From: Panax quinquefolius
Taxonomy: Eukaryota > Streptophyta > Magnoliopsida > Apiales > Araliaceae
Direction: 5' to 3'
Assembly (NCBI GenBank): GCA_020205615.1
Contig: JAINUW010000482.1
Location: forward strand, 479,501-543,500
DNA length: 64,000 nucleotides
Shown: piece by piece, positions 22,652-35,239 of the stretch
Numbering within the stretch: the stretch's first letter is position 1
Layout: each line of letters starts with the position of its first letter
Program-made: the position numbers and the translations under genes
Notes under the pieces: generated by a model
The model's database searches: none
Told to the model about the DNA's origin: nothing
Seen by the model: the letters and a program-made list of their open reading frames with translations, nothing else

Positions 22652-23750
22652 CTAACTTCCCTTGAAGTCAAGGACACAGAGTCTTAATAAATCTTCAAGT
22701 GTTTGAATAGTCCTTTCCGACTGCCCATCCGTTTGAGGATGATATGCCGAACTAAATCGTAAATCCGTGCCCATAGCTTTTTGCAAACTAACCCAAAATC
22801 TTGAAGTGAATCTTGGGTCTCGATCAGAAACTATGGATACTGGCATACCATGCAATCTTACAATCTCGTTTATGTACATACTAGCAAGACGTTCAAGTGT
22901 ATAAGTTTCTCGTATCGGTAAGAAATGAGTAGACTTGGTTAATCTATCAATAATGACCCAAATCGCATCTATGCCTTGAGAAACCTTGGGAAGACCAGTA
23001 ACAAAATCCATGGTAATGTGCTCCCACTTCCATTCTAGAATTTTAAGTGGTTGCAATGGACCTTTTGGCACTTGATGCTCTTCCATAACTCGTTGACAAG
23101 TTAGACACCTTGAGATAAACCCCGCTATCTCTCTCTTCTTATTGCTCCACCAAAATGTATGTCGAAGATCACGATACATTTTGGTACTCCTAGGATGGAT
23201 TGCAAACGGTTTGTTGTGCGCCTCCATCATGATTTTATACTTCAAGTCTAAATCTTTAGGAACACAATGTCTGGAGTTGACTCGAAGTATTCCTTCTTCA
23301 TCGATTCTTGCTTCTGAAATAGCACCTTCTTGCACTTTCTTCCTCATACGCATCAGCTCCAGGTCTGTAGCTTGAGCAGCTTTAACTTTATCGATTAAAG
23401 TTGGTTCCACTCTTATATTCGCCATCATCACATGGGTCGCTGGAGTCTTTAACTCTATTTCCATCCTTTCTAAGTCATGCAAAATGGGTCTTTGTGTTGA
23501 CAATATTACACTCGTACCCGCATATGATCTTCTACTCAATGCGTCAGTTACTTTCGCTTTTCTAGGATGGTATTGGATGGTATGATCATAATCTTTCAAC
23601 AACTCAAGCCATCGTCGTTGCCGCATGTTGAGTTCCTTTTGAGTGAAGAAATATTTGAGGCTTTTATGATCCGTATAGATCTCCACCTTCTCTCCATACA
23701 GGTAATGCCTCCAAATCATAAGCGCAAAAATGACTGCTGCCAACTCTAGA
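22652..23750 (-). CDS. G1 RNase H - integrase open frame
   Basis: The longest open frame of the window (363 codons). Residues 1-75 are RNase H ([46 protein letters not shown]). Residues 165-235 hold the zinc-binding part of integrase, ending in CLTCQR. The core keeps all three acidic residues: [19 protein letters not shown] and DGQSERTIQ. The frame ends at LDFKGS by a stop just before the C-terminal module. The start codon is internal, so it was always part of a polyprotein. Its integrity contrasts with the dead RT upstream. Confidence 0.8.
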
Positions 23751-24181
23751 TCATGAGTAGGATAATTCCTCTCATATTCTTTGAGTTATCAAGAGGCATA
23801 GGCTATGACTTTCCCATGTTGCATGAGAACACATCCTAACCCTTTGCCTGAAGCATCACTGTAGATGACAAATCCCTCCTGGCCAGATGGTATTTTCAGA
23901 ACAAATGCTGAAATGAGTCTCCTCTTGAGTTCTTGAAAACTCTTTTCACATTCCTCACTCCAACCGAATTTTGTATCTTTTTGAGTCAGCTGAGTTAATG
24001 GAGTAGCAATTCGAGAAAACTCTTCTACGAATCTCTGATAATAACCAGCTAAGCTGAGAAAGCTACGTACTTTGGTTACTGACTTTGGTTACTCCCAGCT
24101 TTAAATTGCTTCAATCTTTGCCGGGTCAACAGATATTCAATGATTTGATATCACGTGCCCAAGGAATGCAACTTCCTCAAG
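23751..24181 (-). pseudogene. G1 RT/RNase H connection, broken
   Basis: Minus-strand sequence that is open in other chromoviruses but carries stops and shifts here. It aligns with 32240-32668 of G2. The plus strand at 24060-24080 repeats the phrase ACTTTGGTTAC, a small local duplication absent from G2. Confidence 0.6.
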
Positions 24182-24730
24182 CTAGAACTCACATTTCTTC
24201 AACTTGGCATAAAGCTTGTTTTCACGAAGATTTTGGAGTATTAGCCTCAAGTTTTGTTCATGGTCTTCGTGGGTTTTAGAGTATATGAGGATGTCATTAA
24301 TAAAGACGACCACAAAGTGATCCAAATATTCCTTGAATACTCGATTCATCATATCCATGAAGGCAGCAAGAGCATTAGTCAATCCAAAAGACATGACTAG
24401 GAATTCATAATGCCCGTACCGAGTTATAAAAGCAGTCTTTGGAATGTCATCAGTTTTAATCTTCAACTGATGATATCCAGAATGAAGATCAATCTTTGAA
24501 AAGAATTTAGCTCCTTGCAACTAGTCAAACAGGTCATCAATGCGAGGCAACGGGTACCTATTTTTTATGGTGACATGATTCAACTCCCGATAATAAATAC
24601 AAAGTCGCATACTTCCATCTTTCTTCTTTTCTGAATAGAACATGAGCACCCCAAGGAGGCGTATTTAGGGACGAATGAAACCGATGTCTAACAATTCTCA
24701 GAGTTGGGTTTTAACTCCTAAAGTTCAATA
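24182..24730 (-). pseudogene. G1 reverse transcriptase with altered catalytic motif
   Basis: Frame 24520-24182 shows [20 protein letters not shown], the [19 protein letters not shown] block and [12 protein letters not shown]. In the catalytic motif the first aspartate is Asn (FIND); G2 has FIDDILIYY at the same place. The N-terminal part to 24730 is recognisable but frameshifted. Losing one of two metal-binding aspartates would abolish polymerisation even if the frame were whole. Confidence 0.85.
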
Positions 24731-25112
24731 GGAGCCATTCGATATGAGGCTTTGGAAATGGGTTTTGTGCGATTCAAGGTCGATACAAAATTCAATTTCA
24801 CGCTCCGGGGTAGGCCGGAAGTTCTTGAGGGAATACGTGTGAAATTTATTAACAATAGAAATATCATTCAAATCTGACGTATTTTTATTTAAATCCGTGA
24901 CATGGGCTAAGAAAGCTTGACATCCGTTTTCAATAAACGAATAGCTTTATGACTTGATATGACAGTGATTGATTTTCGTGGTTTGGTTGCTTGAATTCAC
25001 ATAATATGTTAGTTAGGAATATGAAATCTAACAACCTTACGAAAATAATCGATTTTAGCATGATGAGTAGTTAACCAATCAATCCCTAAAATCACATCAA
25101 ATGCAAGTATTT

Positions 25113-25430
25113 TCAAGGAAATAAGATCGGCCGAAGTAGCGTGTGGTTACCGATTTGAATCAAACAAGACTTATAAACCGTGGATGTAATGAAGGTTTCT
25201 CCCAACGGAGTTTTAACAGATAAGTCAAAGTCTAATTTCTCCGAGTCAAATTTAAGCGTTGAGCGCAAGTAGGAGAAATAAAGGAATAGGTAGAACCCAG
25301 TATCAAATAAAGTATAAACTTCGCTAGAGTTTATGATTAGCTTACCAGTGATCAACTCGTTCGGATTCCTCACTTTTTGGGAGGTTACGACAAACACTCT
25401 CCCTTGAACTACCGGTTTTGTCTTGTCAGG
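25113..25430 (-). pseudogene. G1 aspartic protease
   Basis: Reads NPNELITGKLIINSSEVYTL, then FDTG at the active site, but the following conserved stretch is replaced by FYLFLYF; G2 has LLDTGATHSFIS there. LDFDLSVKTPLGETFITS follows. The stretch 24731-25112 downstream is decayed linker to RT. Confidence 0.8.
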
Positions 25431-26564
25431 ACACCCTTTGATGCCTCCATCCCAATTTGGACTTGACTTTGGTGCACAACAAAATCGGGCTAGGTGACCT
25501 TTCTTTCCACAACTATAACACGCTTTGGTGCATTATGCGGTTTGGACTTATGTGTCCTTCCCTCCACATTTGTAACATGTCGACCAGGTGGTCGTTCTCC
25601 TTCCTTAACAACAGGTGTTGGTGCTGATGTCTTTCCATCCTTGTTGAATCTCCACTTCTTAAAATGTCCTCTCTTATTGTCATGGCCATGATTACCACCG
25701 AAGTGATTATCATTTCTGGCATGTTGATTCCCTCCACGTTTGTTGTCACCGCTTCGATGATTGCTACCCTTTGGTATTATCGACTTGTCGGTTGCTCTCT
25801 CTTGGTTGGGTTGACTCATTATCGCGCTCCAATAACTGAGCCCTATTCACAACATCTGAATACAAACACAGTTTGTGAGAAATTAGGTATTGACGTATCT
25901 CTGGTTTTAAACCTCTTAGAAACATCCGCGTCATTCTCTCCTCATCATCAACCAAGTGGGACGCAAACTGAGACAACTCGGAAAACTTAGCTTCGTACTG
26001 TGCCACGGTCATATTATTTTGCTCAAGCTTGATGAACTCTACCTCCTTCATGTGACAAATACTTTCAGGAAAGTACTTGTCATTGAATAGCTCTTGGAAC
26101 TTCTCCCAAGACATTTTGAAAGCGGCGGAGTTGAGTACGCTTCTGATTCCCACCGATGAATCGCCTCTGCTGCACTTAACATGAAGGTCGCCAAAGGGAA
26201 CCTTTTGCTCCTCGGAGCATCCCAAGACATCAAATATCTTGTTGATCTGCTTTATCCACGTCTCCACCTTAAGTGGTTTTGGCTCTCCAAAAAACTCTGG
26301 TGGTCCCAGCTCCTTGAACTGCTTAGCGGTGACCGTCCAAGAGTTGTCAGTGTTTCCACCTGCATTTTGGACAGGAGCCGCTTTTGCCTGATGTTGCATG
26401 AATTGCATAGATCCTCTGAACATCCCATCGTTCACCATTTCATCAGTGTTATTGTTTACATGAGGATTATTGTCTTCCTGTTGCACATTATCCTGGGCAT
26501 TAATCTGTGGTGACTCAATGGTCTCATGTGCTTCATTGTTTATCTCAACATTTTTAGATGCCAT
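25431..26564 (-). pseudogene. G1 gag
   Basis: The start is at ATG 26564 (MASKNVEINNEAHETIES). Residues 80-240 are the capsid-like gag domain (FKELGPPEFFGEPKPLKVE, VEFIKLEQNNMTVAQYEAKF, MTRMFLRGLKPEIRQYL). A basic Gly/Asn/His-rich stretch follows in another frame. Two zinc knuckles come next: the first is shifted and lacks its last Cys, the second (CYSCGKKGHLARFC) is intact. Gag would assemble particles and bind the element RNA. Confidence 0.85.
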
Positions 26565-26738
26565 TTTTAAATACTACCACAAAACAAGGGTTAATTAATA
26601 TATCACATATTATCCCTATACTCTGACCGACCAATTAAATACCAAATAAACTTAGGTAGGTCATACTAGCGAAGGAATTCCCCGTCTCTCCCCTCCTAGT
26701 TCTTGTCTCACATCCCAGCCATGGATCATATCCCTAAG

Positions 26739-26752
26739 CTTTGATACCAACT
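26739..26752 (-). promoter_or_regulatory. G1 primer-binding site
   Basis: Directly after the 5' LTR the minus strand reads GTTGGTATCAAAGC, complementary to the 3' end of initiator tRNA-Met apart from one change. G2 has the unchanged form. Confidence 0.8.
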
Positions 26753-27831
26753 GTGACGCCCCCAAAATAGGTATACATCACCCATCTTGAGTTGTCAAAT
26801 TACAAAATTCAAATACAACTTAATTATACAACAGTCATGTAAAATACGACAAAACATAATCTAAGAGTTTTAATAAGAATATTTTCATCTAGACAATATC
26901 CACACTCAATGGAGTCCTCATTACATTTATTGTCACACTATTTAACAAAATAGTGAGGACTACTAATGCTTTCATCTGGACCATCACTCCATTCCCCGAC
27001 TAGTCCCGGCTACGTTCTCATTTCCTGAAGCGAACAGTGAAAGAAAGGGTGAGCTCAACTAGCCCAGTAAGAAATATTATGACTAAGATAATGCAGAATA
27101 AATTATTATTAGTCTTCAACAATGTTAAATTGATAAAATACAATAGACATCAAGTTTAACTGCAGCAGAATAAGCAATCCATTAGAAGAGTCAAGTAGAT
27201 CATGATATCTACTATCTTCTATGATTTAAAATGTTTTCATCATTTTTTATCGTTGAGACTCATCTTAAAAAATAAACCACATCATCAAGTCATCCCTGCA
27301 CTACGGGCCAAGGATATTCATTAAATCATCAATGGTCATGACTATACCAAATAATCCCTGGTCATAATCATACCAAAAACTATCCATCAATGCACTACAG
27401 GTTACTGAGGACTTTTACCACATCATTTAGAACATTACAGGTCTTGATTATACCGAATAATCCCTGGTCATAATCATACCAAGTCCATCTATTCACGTAA
27501 ACCAAAGATGACTTTCATCATAATATATGCATGAGGATGATGAGAATGACATAATAATTCAATAAAACAAGTTCAAGAATAAATTTTAAAGATTTATAAG
27601 TTAATTTATCTTGAAATCAATTACGTCCAAATTGTCAACATGATACTGCTTTGTGGAGTAAAATTCAAGAATGCTCAGAAAAATATTTCCATGAAAAGAT
27701 ATCGGATGAAGCCCAAATATCCAGGATATTCTACTGATTTCATGGAGTATAGAAGCCAAAACTTTAACCAAATGAGTATTATATTCACCCGCCACGTAGA
27801 CAGATCATTTTCACAATTTAATAAGGACTGA
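26753..27831 (-). repeat. G1 5' LTR, inner part
   Basis: Starts TGTGACGCCCCCAAAATAGG and is related to the G2 LTR along its length. Interrupted at 27831 by G2, it resumes at 37830. It contains a diverged version of the G2 hairpin repeat (ATCCCTG...CCAAGGAT near 27294) and CCTGGTCATAATCATACC repeated at 27357 and 27462. Confidence 0.88.
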
Positions 27832-30404
27832 TGTGATGCCCCCAAAATAGGTATACATCATCCATTTTGAGTCGTCAATAACATGGTACAGAAATAACTA
27901 CAGCTTTATTAATACAACATAAAAACTGTGAATTTAAATACAAATATTGCCATCTAGACAATATTCACACCCAAATAAGTCCTCATTACAATTATTGGTA
28001 GATTATTTTATAAAAATGGTGAGGACTAATAAAACAACTTTCTAGAACCATCATTCCTCACCCCGACTAGAACTAGCTACATTCTCGCCTCCTGAGAAGA
28101 AAAATGGAACAAAAAGGAAAAGGGTGAGCTCAACTAGCCCAGTAAAGAATATTATGACTAAGATAATATAGAACAAATTATCATTAGTCTTCAACAGGAA
28201 AAAATCTGATAAAATACAATAGACAACAAATTTCAGATCAATATTCGCAGCGGAAATAATAATTCATAGATGAGTTACGTAGAGAATGAAATCTACTATA
28301 ATCTATGAATTTAAAAGTCCATCATCAATATTTTATCCTTGTAACATCAATCAATATTCATCTTGAATCAAATATTCATCTTTGCACTACAGGCCAAAGA
28401 TATTCATCAGTTGGTCATGTTCATCTCAACACCTGTACATCTTTGCACTACGGGCCAAAGATATTCATAACAAAATCAACCATCTTTGCACTATAGGCCA
28501 AAGATATTCAGTAATATCATCATTTAGGACTGAGGATGATGACAAATATTTTAAAAAGCGAATCCGGTAGAATAAAAGAATAAATTTTAAGGATTCGTAC
28601 TTCAAACAATCCAAGTTCAAAAATACTTCATAAATAATCGTGGTGAAGTAAAATTCAAGAATGATCAAAACATGGATACAATCAAAGCTAGTATCCATAA
28701 TAGGTAATTTGGACAAAAAATGAAAATTTAATTTTTTTGTGAATAGTGCCGTATTCGTGAATAGTGTCGTATACGTGAATAGTAAGTCCGACACTAAAAG
28801 ACAAGAATTTCACAAGAAAAATCTTACCAATATTCCGGCATAATTATATTAGAAGAAATAATATCATTTTAAAAAAAAATAACATCCCTTACCTTGAAAA
28901 GAATAGTACTTCTGGCTGGAATATCAGATATAACGCTGAAGGAACTTGCACCGTATAGCAACACTCAAAATATCAAAATACTCACAAGAATATGCTCGAT
29001 AATATAGAGAGAGAAAATTTCAGTTTCTGGTGTGATTTTCAATTCAAACCTAAGCACCCTATTTATAGGAAAATGCTTAGAACACCAAAACAGAAAATTT
29101 AATAAAATATTAATATTTTTAATAAATCTTCACGCCCACCTCTTGAATCTAAATTCATCATGTTTTCAATACTAGTGGGGCCCACCAACAATAACAAAAA
29201 CGTTTTTCTTAAAAAAAATAATTAAAACTTCCAAAAATCAATTATTTCAGAACTTCGGAACTTCAATAATTCATAATAAATAGCCCTTTTGTCGAAAAAT
29301 TCAAACCTTATGTTTTTTCCATAGGAAATTCCATTATCTAAAACTTTACAGAAGAAATTTTTTCCAAATTCCAAACAGAAATTGACCGAAATTCACAAAC
29401 GGGCGATTTTACAGGCTATAATCAAATTTCAGTCAAAAAATGGGCCCACAGACATGTTTAACATGTTTTAAACAATTTTTGCAACAAAAATACTCTTCCT
29501 CCTCATATATTCATATATCCCACATTCATTGTAAAAATATCACCATTATTATATTATTAAAATATAATAATATTTTTAAATGAATTATTTATCAGAAAAG
29601 ATAAAATATCAATTTTTCAATAATTGTCACTTTAAAATTTTCTCAATCTATATCCACATAAAATGAATATTTTCCTTATCATATAAATCAATAATTAATT
29701 ATTCACAAAAATAATATTACAGAATCACAATCATCGGCAACCGGTAGTCCTCAGAAAGAGGAGGCTTTCAATAAGGATTTCTCCTTCTTGGTAGCATGCA
29801 ATTAGGTGACCAAACCTCTCCTTAGACAGAACTTTCTAGACATTGCCAATAATGTTATCTAATAATATTATTCAAATAATATGAATTATTAATCTGATAA
29901 TGAAAATATTGTGTAATGACAATTATTGAAACAACAACAATATAAAATATCAACGTAGCAATTATTGAATCAATAAAATAAAATATTGAACAGTAACTAC
30001 TGTAACAATTATTGAGTAGTGCCTTCTTACGTAAGAATCAATAATTGATGAAATACTGCAGGTGTCTTCTTGTGTGTTTTAACCACCGGGTATTTCAACG
30101 AAGATAATTGATAATAACTACTGCAGTTATTTATAAACAACTTATACTTGTCGTTTTCTTCATTCAATCGCATTCTGTTATGGGGCCCACACAAGGCTGC
30201 GCCGTCGTACGAATATTCCCCGACAATAAGAATATTCCATGACCAAACGAATATTCCCCGACAACAAAAAATATTTTATAACCACTTGCTTATGTGAAAT
30301 ATTTACGCATTTTACCCATAACTAACCACATTAATCAAATCAACCCTTACTATTTCAAAATAGAGGAAATTCAATTTCATTTAATAATAAGTTGGGGTCT
30401 TACA
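27832..30404 (-). repeat. G2 3' LTR
   Basis: 2573 bp, TGTGATGCC to GGGGTCTTACA on the plus strand. It carries three copies of the hairpin repeat ATCTTTG...CAAAGAT (28378, 28438 and 28482) and a short tandem array CGTGAATAGTGYCGTAT at 28740-28785. It is followed by the complement of the polypurine tract (30405-30419). Confidence 0.92.
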
Positions 30405-30415
30405 ACCTCCCCTCC

Positions 30416-30886
30416 TTATGAAATTTCGTCCTCAAAATTGACGTACATACCCGGTGTTTCGAAAAGGTGAGGATACCTCGCTTTCATTTCCGTTTCCAAC
30501 TCCCAGGTCATTTCCTCTATAGCATGGTTCCTGCACAAAACTTTGACTTGTGGTATGACCTTTGTGCGTAGGACATGCTCTTTCCTATCCAAGATCTTGA
30601 TAGGTACCTCCTCGTACGTTAAGTCTTTGGCTATCTCGTCTGGTTCTAACTCAATAACATGGTTCGGGTCTTTCACATATTTACGTAGCACAGATATATG
30701 AAAAATATTATGAACACGAGACATACTTGGAGGTAATGCGAGTCTATAGGCCACATTTTTTACTCGGTCAAGAATTTGAAATGGACCAATAAATCGTGGA
30801 TTGAGCTTTCCTCTTTTCCCAAATCTTGTAACTCCCTTCCATGGGGCAACACGCAACAATACATGATCCCCAATACTAAATTCCAC
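30416..30886 (-). pseudogene. G2 integrase C-terminus and chromodomain
   Basis: Same arrangement as 21932-22402: IGDHVLLRVAPWKG, LNPRFIGPFQILDRV, VHNIFHISVLRKYVKDPNH, then a chromodomain-like end. The aromatic position after VKVL is Cys (VKVLCRNH) where G1 keeps Trp, so one aromatic residue of the chromodomain is changed. The frame is open but detached from the rest of integrase. Confidence 0.85.
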
Positions 30887-31840
30887 GTCCTTTCGATGAA
30901 GATCCGCATAACTCTTTTGTCGATCCTATGCCGTTTGTATACGTTGTCGAATCATTTGGATCTTTTCTGTAGTCATACGTACCAACTCGGGTCCCAACAA
31001 TGTTGCTTCACCCACCTCATCCCAACATATTGGAGATAGACACTTTCATCCATATAATGCTTCGAATGGAGTTACACCTATACTTGCCTGATAACTGTTG
31101 TTGTAGGAGAATTCCACCAATGGTAAATACTTATCCCAACTCCCTTTGAAATCTAGGACACAGAGTCATAATAGATCTACAAGAGTTTGAATAGTCCTCT
31201 CTGATTGTCCGTCCATTTAAGGATGGTATGCCGAACTGAATCATTAATCCGTGCCCATAGCTTTTTACAAACTAACCCAAAATCATGAAGTGAATCTTGG
31301 GTCACGATCCAAAACTATGGATACTGGCATGCCATGCAATCTCATAATCTCATTTATATACATATTAGCAAGATGTTCAAGGGAATAAGTCTCCCGTATC
31401 GGCAAGAAATGAGCAGACTTGGTTAATCTATCAACAATAACCCAAATAGCATTTATACCTTGAGAAACCGTGGGAAGACCCGTAACAAAATCCATGGTAA
31501 TGTGTTCCCACTTCCATTTCGGAATCTCAAGTGGTTGCAATGGACCCTTAGGCACTTGATGCTCCACCTTTACACGTTGACAAGTTAAACACCTCGAGAT
31601 AAACTTTGCAATCTCTCTCTTCATATTGTTCCACCAAAATGTATGTTGAAGATCACGATACATTTTCATACTTCCAGGATGGATTGCAAACGGTGTATTA
31701 TGTGCCTCCGTTATGATCTTGTACTTCAAATCAAAATCGTTAGGAACACAAAGTCTGGAGTGGACTCGAAGTATTCCTTCTTCATCGATTCTCGCTTCCG
31801 AAATAGCACCTTCTTGTACTTTCTTCTTTATACGCATCAG
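30887..31840 (-). pseudogene. G2 integrase
   Basis: Frame 31837-31283 carries [59 protein letters not shown]-type sequence and [10 protein letters not shown]. Two of three acidic residues are in this frame; the glutamate region (31200-31250) lies past a stop. Compared with G1, where the core is one open frame, this copy is more decayed. Confidence 0.85.
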
Positions 31841-32668
31841 CTTCGGGTCGGTGGCTTGAGCAACTTTAACTTTTTATATTAAAGTTCGCTCTATACGTAT
31901 ACTTGACATCATCATATGGGTACCTGGAGTCTTGAATTCTATCTTCATCTTTTGTAAATCACACAAAATGGGCCTTTGTGTTGACAACATCGCACTTGTT
32001 CCCGCATATGATCTTCTACTCAACGCGTCAGCTACCACATTCGCTTTTCCAGGATGGTATTGAATGGTGTGGTCATAATCTTTTAACAGCTCGAGCCAAC
32101 GTCGTTGCCGTATGTTGAGTTCCTTTTGGGTGAAGAAATATTTGAGGCTTTTATGGTCTGATTATATCTCCACTTTCTCTCCATATAGATAGTGCCTCCA
32201 GATCTTTAGCACGAAAACAACTGCTGCTAACTCTAGATCATGAGTAGGATAATTCCTCTCATACCCTGTAAGTTGTCACGAGGCATAGGCTATGAATTTC
32301 CCACGTTGCATGAGAACATATCCTAACCCTTTGCCTGAAGCATCGCTGTAGATAACAAATCCATCCGAACCAGATGGTATTGTCAGAACAGGTGCCGAAA
32401 TGAGTCTCCTCTTAAGCTCTTGGAAACTCTTTTCGTATTCCTCGCTCCATACGAATTGTGTATCTTTCCGAGTCAGCTTAGTTAATGGAGTAGAGATTCA
32501 AGAAAATCCTTCCATGAATCTCCGATAATAACCAGCTAAGCCCAGAAAGCTACGTACTTCGATTACCGACTTCGGTTGCTCCCAACTTTGTATTGCTTCA
32601 ATCTTCGCCGGGTCAACAGATACTCCATGTTTTGACACCACGTGCCCAAGGAATGCTACTTCCTCAAG
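31841..32668 (-). pseudogene. G2 RNase H and RT/RNase H connection
   Basis: Aligns with 23500-24181 of G1 (the plus-strand phrases CTCAACGCGTCAGCTACCAC and AAATATTTGAGGC are recognisable). Stops interrupt every minus-strand frame, so only DNA-level homology supports it. Confidence 0.7.
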
Positions 32669-33178
32669 CTAGAACTCGCATTTCTTCAACTTGGCATATA
32701 GCTTGTTTTCACGAAGCCTTTGGAGTACCAGCTTCAAATGGTGCTCATGATCTTCACGGCTTTTGTAATATATGAGGATATCATCAATAAAGACAACAAC
32801 GAACTGATCCAAATATTCCTTAAATATCCAGTTCATTATATCCGTGAAAGCCGTAGGAGCATTAGTCAATCAAAAAGACATGACTATGAATTCATAATGC
32901 TCGTACTGAGTTCTGAAGGCAATCTTTGGAATATCCTCAGTTCTAATCTTCAGCTGATGATATCCAAAACGAAGATCGATCTTTGAAAAGAATTGTGCTC
33001 CTTGCAACTGGTTAAACAGGTCATCAATACGAAATAGCGGATACCTATTCTTGATGGTGACATGGTTCAATTCCCGATAGTCAATACAAAGTCGCATACT
33101 CCCGTCTTTCTTCTTTACAAATAAAACAGGAGCACCCCAAGGAGATGTACTAGGACGAATGAAACCGATGTCCAACAA
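32669..33178 (-). pseudogene. G2 reverse transcriptase
   Basis: Frames 33178-32870 and 32869-32669 are split by a stop. The first holds [36 protein letters not shown] and [15 protein letters not shown]. The second holds [19 protein letters not shown] with both catalytic aspartates. It is the best-preserved RT of the window. Confidence 0.88.
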
Positions 33179-33181
33179 CTC

Positions 33182-33862
33182 CTATAGTTGGACCTTTAAC
33201 TCTTGAAGTTCAATAGGAGCCATTCGATATGGGGTTTTAGAAATGGGCTTTGTACTAGGTTCAAGATCAATAAAGAATTTAACTTCACGCTCTCGGGGTA
33301 GACCGGGAAGTTCTTCAAGAAATACGTCAGGAAATTTACTAACAACACGAATATTATTCAAATCCGACGTGTCTTTATTCAAATCCATAACATGGGATAA
33401 GAAAGCTTGACATCCATTTTTCAATAAATGAATAGTTTTATGACTTGATATTACAGTGATCGATTTTAGTGGTTTAGTTGCTTGAATTCGTACAACAGGT
33501 TGGTTAGGAATATGAAAACTAACAACCTTACGAAAACAATTAATTTTGGCATGATGAGTAGTTAACTAATCAATCCCTCAAATCACATCAAAATCAAGTA
33601 TCTTTAAAGAGATAAGGTCAACAGGTAATGTGATGGTGCCAACTTGGATCAGACAAGATTTATAAACAATGGATGTGATGAAAGTTTCTCCTAACGGAGT
33701 CTCCACAGATAAATCAAAGTCTAATTTCTCCGGAGTCAAGTTTAAACATTGAGCACAAGCAGGAGAGATAAATGAATGGGTAGCACCGGTATCTAGTAAG
33801 GTATAAACTTCGCAAGAATTTATGATTAGCTTACACGTGATCACCTCATTTGGGTTCCTCAC
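33182..33862 (-). pseudogene. G2 aspartic protease and linker to RT
   Basis: Frame 33862-33578 shows the protease with its active site intact (VYTLLDTGATHSFISPA), followed by LDFDLSVETPLGETFITS. Frame 33424-33182 is the linker to RT with FPDVFLEELPGLPRER and KPISKTPYRMAPIEL, a block typical of Ty3 pol. The two are separated by shifts near 33430-33577. Confidence 0.85.
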
Positions 33863-33865
33863 ATT

Positions 33866-35051
33866 TTAACCAGTCACAACAAACGTTCTTCCAGGAACCG
33901 TTGACTTTGACTTTTCTGGGACAGCCTTTTGAGTCACCATCGTTGTTGGACTTGGTTTCGCTACTGTACAATCTTGAGCGATATGTCCTTCCTTTCCATA
34001 ATTATAACATACCTTGAACTGTTGTGGGCAGTTTGGGCTGATATGTCCCTCTTTCCCGTATTTATAGCATACGACCGGTGGTCGTTCTCCTCCCTTAGAA
34101 CCAGTTGCTGCTGGTGATGACGTCTTCGCGTTATCATTGTTGAATCTTCTCTTTTTAAAATCACCCCCTGACTCGCTTCTTCTATTTTCATGGCCATGAT
34201 TACCACCAGAGTGGTTACCGCCTTTGTCCATATTTTTCTTTCTCCGTTGGTTATCGTTATTCTGATAATTGTTGTCACTGGTATGATCCTGGTTATGGTC
34301 CCTCGGTTGAGCGTACTCGTTATCTCACTCTAATAATTGAGCCTTGTTGACAACATCTAAATAAAGAGTTATGAGAAATGAGATATTGACGTACGTCGGG
34401 TTTCAAACCTCTCAGAAACATCCGCGTCATACGTTCCTCATTCTCCACCAAATGAGGTGCAAACCTGGATAACTCTGCAAACTTCGCCTCGTACTGGGAC
34501 ACCGTCATATTGTTTTGTTCCAATCTAATAAACTCCACTTCCTTCATATGATGAATACTTTTAGGAAAGTACTTGTCATTGAACAGTTTTTGAAACGTCT
34601 CCCAAGACATGCTGAGTGCGGCTGGATGGGTACGCTTCACAGATTCCCACCAGTAATCTGCCTCATTACGGTACATAAAGGTGGCGAATGGATCCTTCTG
34701 TTCCTCCGTGCATCCCAAGACATCGAATATCTTGGTAATTTGTTTGACCCACGTTTCTGCCTTAATCGGATTTGGCTTTCCCCAGAATTCTGGTGGTCCC
34801 AACTCTTTGAACTGCTTGGCTGTGACAAACCGTGCATTGTTATCATTTCCACATGTATTTTGTGCACGAGTCTCCCTCGTCTGATTTTGCATGAACTACA
34901 AAAAGCTTCTAAACATTTTGTCATTCATTGTCTGATCAGTGGTGTTGTTTACAGGAGGAACATTGTCGGCCTGTTGCACGTTCTCCTCATTAGTGAGTAA
35001 AGGAGTCTCCACGGTCTCATTTACCCCACTGTTAACATTCTCAGTCGACAT
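33866..35051 (-). pseudogene. G2 gag
   Basis: The start is inferred at ATG 35051 (MSTENV), with a TAG near 34895 where G1 has Gln. The capsid-like domain runs 34892-34380 (FKELGPPEFWGKPNPIKAET, VEFIRLEQNNMTVSQYEAKF). A shift at about 34370 destroys the end. The C-terminal frame (34231-33866) has a basic stretch and two zinc knuckles, CYKYGKEGHISPNC and CYNYGKEGHIAQDC; in both the second Cys is Tyr. Confidence 0.85.
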
Positions 35052-35225
35052 TCTCAAATACTGCCATAAAACAAGGGTTAATTAAAGAAATCAACATATC
35101 ACATAATATCCATATATACTGATCAGCCAAAAAATAAGCTTAGGTAAGACACACTAGCAAAAGTTTTACTTGTCTCTCCCCTCCTAGTTCTATTCACCGA
35201 TCTATGCCAGAGATCATATCCCTAA

Positions 35226-35239
35226 GCTCTGATACCAAC
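35226..35239 (-). promoter_or_regulatory. G2 primer-binding site
   Basis: The minus strand reads TTGGTATCAGAGC right after the 5' LTR, matching the 3' end of initiator tRNA-Met. Confidence 0.85.

Noticed and set aside
28378..28506. Regularly spaced palindromic repeats as a possible CRISPR array
   Set aside because: Three units only, imperfect, inside a plant LTR and present in both LTRs; no cas genes.
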